DNA of 8,872 nucleotides from an uncultured Eubacteriales bacterium (GTDB lineage Bacteria > Bacillota_A > Clostridia > Oscillospirales > CAG-272): contig USTB01000025.1 of the NCBI GenBank assembly GCA_900557635.1, positions 1 to 8,872 of the forward strand, written 5' to 3'. This document shows, piece by piece, positions 5,730 through 8,872 of the stretch (position 1 is the stretch's first letter; every line of letters starts with the position of its first letter). The position numbers and the translations under genes were made by a program. The notes below the pieces were generated by a model. That model did not search any database. It saw only the letters and a program-made list of their open reading frames with translations, and had not been told where the DNA came from.

Positions 5730-7028
5730 TTACTCCACGCTCAAGACTTCCGCCGCACCGACAGTATACGGAAAGGCGATGCGGGTGAATTTGTTATCCG
5801 CTACGTGTGTCTCCTGCACATGCAAGCTGTCAACGGCATAGCGCACGGTCTCGGCTTTGGAGTACCAGTCATCGGCGTTGGGTTGAATGGTATCCCAAAA
5901 GAGGACGATGGGGTCTACCGTGGCGTAAAATTCCTCAGCAACACAGTTTTCGTAATATCCGTGGTGCGGCATTTGTAAAATGTCGCTTTTTAGATAGTCC
6001 CCGAAGGAACGGCAGACGATCTCCCCGGTCTCCAGTTCGATGTCGCCCGTCCAAAGGAAGGACTGTCCTTCTGCCGTCATGCGGAACACAAGGGAAGTAC
6101 CGTTGATGTTGGGTTGACCCGGAAAGACGCTGAATGCGGTGTTTAGGATTTCAAAACGGGCATCGGCAAGATAAAACACCTGACCCACCTGAGCGATCCA
6201 GAGCGGGACATTCTCGCCGAAGCGTCGGATGTCTGCCCGAAAGTCTTTAGTGGCAAGATAGCCTCTGTCGGATCGCCCCTGGGTGTTGACAATGACCTGT
6301 TCAAGGGTCACGCGGTCGGCAAGTCGACGGGCAAAGTCAAAAAAGACCGAGTAGTGATCGGGATGGTCGTGGGTCAAGATCCACGCGGCGATCACGATTT
6401 TCTTATCCTCGCGGCGGTTCATGGACTCCATCAGACCGAGAATGCGATTTGCATTAGTGCCGTTGCCTTCATAGCCGCCGTCAATCACGACGTAACGGCT
6501 GTCCTCCAATTGGATCAGATATCCCATGCCCCAGCTCCCGTCGTTGTAGAAGTCGGGTGCAAGCTGAATGACCGAGGTTTCGGTCAGCTTATCGTACTGC
6601 TGTTCTTCGGCGGGGAGGGTCAGAGTGCTGACAGTATCGTTTATTGTGCGGATCTCGGAGGCATATGCCGTAAAATAGGTATACACTGTTTCTCCTTCAC
6701 GGCGGAAGCCCGCATATTCATTGTCTCCGATGCGGTTGGAAAACACGCGCGTATAGCCCTCATATTCCAGCGCCGCGCAGTGCTCGTGAAAGCTCTCGGC
6801 GGTCTGCTCTTTGGAATAGTACATTTTCGTGCCGAACGGACCTCGATAGAGGGAGTCGGCAGGAGCCGATTTCGGCGGTTCTTCCGTGGAGGGAGTATCG
6901 GTGGCGACGGTTTCGGATGCGGGCTGTGCGTCGACATCCGTCTCGGGCTTTGATGCGCATCCGACAGCGCCGGTCAGCATCAGGACGGCAAAGACCGGAC
7001 AGAGAAGGCGCATGACTCGTTGTTTCAT
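5730..7028 (-). CDS. Lipoprotein with ComEC-like metallo-beta-lactamase fold hydrolase domain
   Basis: The 432-residue protein is probably exported and lipid-anchored: basic N-terminus, hydrophobic stretch (8-22) and lipobox-like AVGC with C24. A Pro/Thr/Glu-rich linker (about 27-58) follows, then an N-terminal region of unknown type (60-150). The metallo-beta-lactamase fold is at about 152-400. Metal ligands appear complete: THDHPDH (H220, H222, D224, H225), D329 in FLWTGDIE, and MPHHG (H355/H356). NGTSLVFR (310-316) and KSDILQMPHHG are typical of the ComEC-type MBL branch. No ComEC membrane channel is present, so this is a stand-alone extracellular hydrolase, possibly a phosphodiesterase or nuclease; the substrate is unknown. 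The ATG follows AGGAG by nine bases. It lies 18 bp downstream of the NahK-like gene and is followed by a 13-bp hairpin, making it the last gene of that operon. Confidence 0.87.
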   Translation of the reverse strand: MKQRVMRLLCPVFAVLMLTGAVGCASKPETDVDAQPASETVATDTPSTEEPPKSAPADSLYRGPFGTKMYYSKEQTAESFHEHCAALEYEGYTRVFSNRIGDNEYAGFRREGETVYTYFTAYASEIRTINDTVSTLTLPAEEQQYDKLTETSVIQLAPDFYNDGSWGMGYLIQLEDSRYVVIDGGYEGNGTNANRILGLMESMNRREDKKIVIAAWILTHDHPDHYSVFFDFARRLADRVTLEQVIVNTQGRSDRGYLATKDFRADIRRFGENVPLWIAQVGQVFYLADARFEILNTAFSVFPGQPNINGTSLVFRMTAEGQSFLWTGDIELETGEIVCRSFGDYLKSDILQMPHHGYYENCVAEEFYATVDPIVLFWDTIQPNADDWYSKAETVRYAVDSLHVQETHVADNKFTRIAFPYTVGAAEVLSVE

Positions 7029-7046
7029 AGCTCGTTTCTCCTGTAA

Positions 7047-8126
7047 TCAGATACGGGCGGTGAACTCGCAAAGCTCGGGCAGCTTGCGGTCGATGTCGCG
7101 CACCAAGGCGAACTGGTTGCGGGCGCGATCCAAATTATGCGTGGGATGCGCGATCTTGAAATAGGTGTCGCCGTTCAGATAGTCGGTGAGAAAGCGGATG
7201 CCGCATTCATAAGTCAGGAGCAGTGCGGAAAAGGGAAGCAGTTCCCGTTCGTCCTCAGTGAGCACGTCGCCCATTTCCGAGAGGTATCCGCGCGCAAAGG
7301 TGGTATAGATTTCGGTGTCAAAGATGACGCGTGAGAGATCGGTCTCGTCCTCGGCGGCGGTGGAAGCGCCGAAGCGGAGAGCATCGCCGAAATCGTACAG
7401 TGCCGAGCCGGGCATCACGGTGTCGAGGTCGATCACGGCGACGAAATCGTCAGTGACGCGATCAAACAGGACATTGTTGAATTTGGTGTCGTTGATGGTG
7501 ACGCGAAGCGGGATCTTGCCGCTTGCCATGCGATCCCGCACCACCGAGATGCGGTCGCGCAGACTGCGCGCAAAGTCGATCTCGTCCTGCACGCCGGAGG
7601 CTCTGCCTGCAAGGTCGGCGCGGATCGCCTCTTCGAGCTTTTCGTAGCGGGCGGGCGTATCGTGGAATGCGGGAATGACCTCGTGCAGGGTGTCGGCGGG
7701 AAAATCGTCGAGCATTTTCTGGAAGCGTCCGAATGCGGCGGCGGCAGAGTACATCTGTCCCGGGAACTTCGGCGCGTCATACGACACGGCGTCGATGAAA
7801 AGATACATGCGGAACACGTCGCCGTTGGGCATGACCACACAGTTTTCGCCGTCTGCGGTGTTCACCACGTTCAGGGTCTCGCGGCGGGGATCGCCCCCTG
7901 CCAGACCGATCTTTTTCTGCAGATGCTCGGTGACGGCGATGATGTTCTCCATCACCTCAAGCGGATGCGGGAAAACGGCGGAATTGACGCGTTGCAGGAT
8001 GTAGCCCTCGCCGGTCTGAACCAAATAGGTGTCGTTGATATGACCGTTTCCGTAGCACTTGACGGGCGTATTTTCGTCGAAGTCCGGAAAGAAGCGGCGG
8101 ATGACGGATAAAATTTCAGATTCCAC
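7047..8126 (-). CDS. nahK: N-acetylhexosamine 1-kinase (NahK-like, APH-fold kinase)
   Basis: This protein probably phosphorylates N-acetylglucosamine or N-acetylgalactosamine at C1 with ATP in the cytoplasm, the entry step for HexNAc salvage. At 359 residues it matches the length of Bifidobacterium longum NahK as I recall it. Several segments correspond closely: YGNGHINDTYLV (25-36), YILQRVN (42-48), AFHDTPARYE (153-162), LRVTINDTKFNN (207-218), IDLDTVMPGSALYDFGD (232-248), RFGASTAAEDE (251-261) and ECGIRFLTDYL. D213 is the predicted catalytic base and D233/D235 sit in the metal-binding DLD. The motif His before that base (HxD in the APH family) is Ile211 here. The GTG start at 8126 follows AAAGGA by seven bases and overlaps the nucleotidyltransferase by 11 bp. 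The lipoprotein gene follows 18 bp later. Family assignment is strong; exact sugar is inferred. Confidence 0.9.
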   Translation of the reverse strand: MESEILSVIRRFFPDFDENTPVKCYGNGHINDTYLVQTGEGYILQRVNSAVFPHPLEVMENIIAVTEHLQKKIGLAGGDPRRETLNVVNTADGENCVVMPNGDVFRMYLFIDAVSYDAPKFPGQMYSAAAAFGRFQKMLDDFPADTLHEVIPAFHDTPARYEKLEEAIRADLAGRASGVQDEIDFARSLRDRISVVRDRMASGKIPLRVTINDTKFNNVLFDRVTDDFVAVIDLDTVMPGSALYDFGDALRFGASTAAEDETDLSRVIFDTEIYTTFARGYLSEMGDVLTEDERELLPFSALLLTYECGIRFLTDYLNGDTYFKIAHPTHNLDRARNQFALVRDIDRKLPELCEFTARI

Positions 8127-8872
8127 GGTACATTCCTTTCTCGGTCATTTCCCGAATGGCGTTTCGCACGGTCGCGGCATCGTTCTGATAGGTGACGCCG
8201 TACCAGCGGTCGGGGGAGTGCAGGACGCGGCAACGCACGCCCTCCTCGCGGATGAGACGGTCAATGGCGAAGGGAAGATAGAATTCGTCCTTTTCGGGGT
8301 TGCGGAGATTTTGCAGAAATTCGGAAAAATCCCGCTCCAGCACATCGAAAAAGTCGGGGTGCAGTCCCCACATGTTCATGGAGACCGTGGTGCTCATGGG
8401 CAGACCGCAGGAGCGATCCAGTGCGGTATGTTCGGTGACCGAGCGGAGATAACCGTCCTCGGTTTCGCACACGCCGCGGCTTACGGTGCCGTTTTCGGTG
8501 AGGGTGTTTCCGAGGTCAAAGCCCACCATGCACATTTCCTTGCCGGAGGACAGATGATCATACAGGGCGGCAAAGGACGCTTTCCCGTAGAAATCGTCCG
8601 CGTTGATCACGGCGAAGGGCGTTTTCACGGCATCCCGTGCGCACAGCACCGCATGTCCCGTGCCCCACGGCTTTTTCCGCTCGGCGGGAAGTGTAAAACC
8701 TGCGGGCATGCAGGAATCGGTCTCCTGAAAGACGTAGTGCACGTCGCACTGCTTTTCGATCCGCTTCCCCACAATGGAGCGGAAGTCCTGCTCAATTGCT
8801 TTTTTGATGATAACGACCACAGATTTGAAGCCCGCTTCCACGGCATCATAGACCGAATAGTCGATGATCGCC
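8116..8872 (-). CDS. Sugar-phosphate nucleotidyltransferase (NTP_transferase family), 5' partial
   Basis: This enzyme should couple a sugar 1-phosphate to an NTP, releasing pyrophosphate, in the cytoplasm. The frame is open to the right edge, so about 30 N-terminal residues carrying the nucleotide-binding LxAAGxGxR loop lie outside; 251 residues are visible, starting AIIDYSVYDAVEAGFKSV. In visible numbering, KPWGTGHAVLCA (67-78) corresponds to the GTGHA substrate loop of GlmU-like enzymes. AVINADDFYG (87-96) carries the metal-binding Asp, and SVTEHTAL and MSTTVSMNMWGL follow as in relatives. No left-handed beta-helix acetyltransferase domain follows, so it is not full-length GlmU. The GTG at 8841 is internal, because conserved residues precede it. 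The stop overlaps the NahK-like gene by 11 bp. The pairing suggests UDP-HexNAc formation from HexNAc-1-phosphate; nucleotide and sugar specificity are inference. Confidence 0.88.
   Translation of the reverse strand, partial: AIIDYSVYDAVEAGFKSVVVIIKKAIEQDFRSIVGKRIEKQCDVHYVFQETDSCMPAGFTLPAERKKPWGTGHAVLCARDAVKTPFAVINADDFYGKASFAALYDHLSSGKEMCMVGFDLGNTLTENGTVSRGVCETEDGYLRSVTEHTALDRSCGLPMSTTVSMNMWGLHPDFFDVLERDFSEFLQNLRNPEKDEFYLPFAIDRLIREEGVRCRVLHSPDRWYGVTYQNDAATVRNAIREMTEKGMYRGI
8134..8139 (-). promoter_or_regulatory. Ribosome binding site deciding the GTG start of the NahK-like gene
   Basis: AAAGGA on the minus strand lies seven bases before the GTG at 8126, within the last codons of the nucleotidyltransferase. 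The nearby ATG at 8133 is in the other frame and encodes the end of the upstream protein (MYRGI, stop), so GTG is the only suitable start. Confidence 0.7.

Noticed and set aside
6354..6953. Plus-strand ORF of 199 residues opposite the MBL lipoprotein
   Set aside because: Antisense to a gene with complete metal-binding motifs; its own translation has no recognisable domain.
7662..8111. Plus-strand ORF of 149 residues opposite the NahK-like gene
   Set aside because: Antisense shadow of a strongly conserved kinase; no start signal.

Overview
The window looks like a chromosomal segment of a moderately GC-rich member of the Firmicutes, class Clostridia, most likely an uncultured gut Oscillospiraceae/Ruminococcaceae-type bacterium. 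This is inferred from strong AGGAG-type ribosome binding sites, a consensus housekeeping promoter, intrinsic terminators with T-tracts, a tRNA gene with encoded CCA, protein styles (an ECF sigma factor beside an 'ELFEALSDLDP' membrane protein) and a dispersed intergenic repeat of a type I recall from these genomes. No phage, IS element, integrase or CRISPR array is visible.

Layout. (1) Positions 2-1725, plus strand: a two-gene ABC-2 exporter, with an ATPase cut by the left edge overlapping its permease by 4 bp. (2) 1726-2283: a gene-poor convergent region with a hairpin over the permease stop codon, a plus-strand terminator, an imperfect inverted repeat and a strong terminator for the opposing operon. 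(3) 2284-4945, minus strand: a tight three-gene unit made of an ECF-type sigma factor, a single-pass membrane protein with an LRR-like outer domain (probable anti-sigma or sensor), and a membrane-anchored C39-like cysteine peptidase. (4) 4946-5729: no protein gene. It holds tRNA-Arg(ACG) with its own promoter and terminator, plus a further strong terminator that has no gene in front of it. (5) 5730-8872, minus strand: a second three-gene unit made of a sugar-phosphate nucleotidyltransferase (cut by the right edge), an N-acetylhexosamine 1-kinase (NahK-like), and a lipoprotein with a ComEC-like metallo-beta-lactamase domain, ending in a 13-bp hairpin.

How the genes may work together. NahK and the nucleotidyltransferase form a plausible salvage route from free N-acetylhexosamine to a nucleotide sugar. 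That would suit a gut bacterium living on mucin or glycans, but the substrates are inferred. The sigma/LRR/C39 unit is the most unusual part: the sigma factor would act in the cytoplasm, its overlapping membrane partner would hold or release it, and the peptidase would act outside the membrane on an unknown substrate. The exporter converges on this unit but shares no visible regulation with it.
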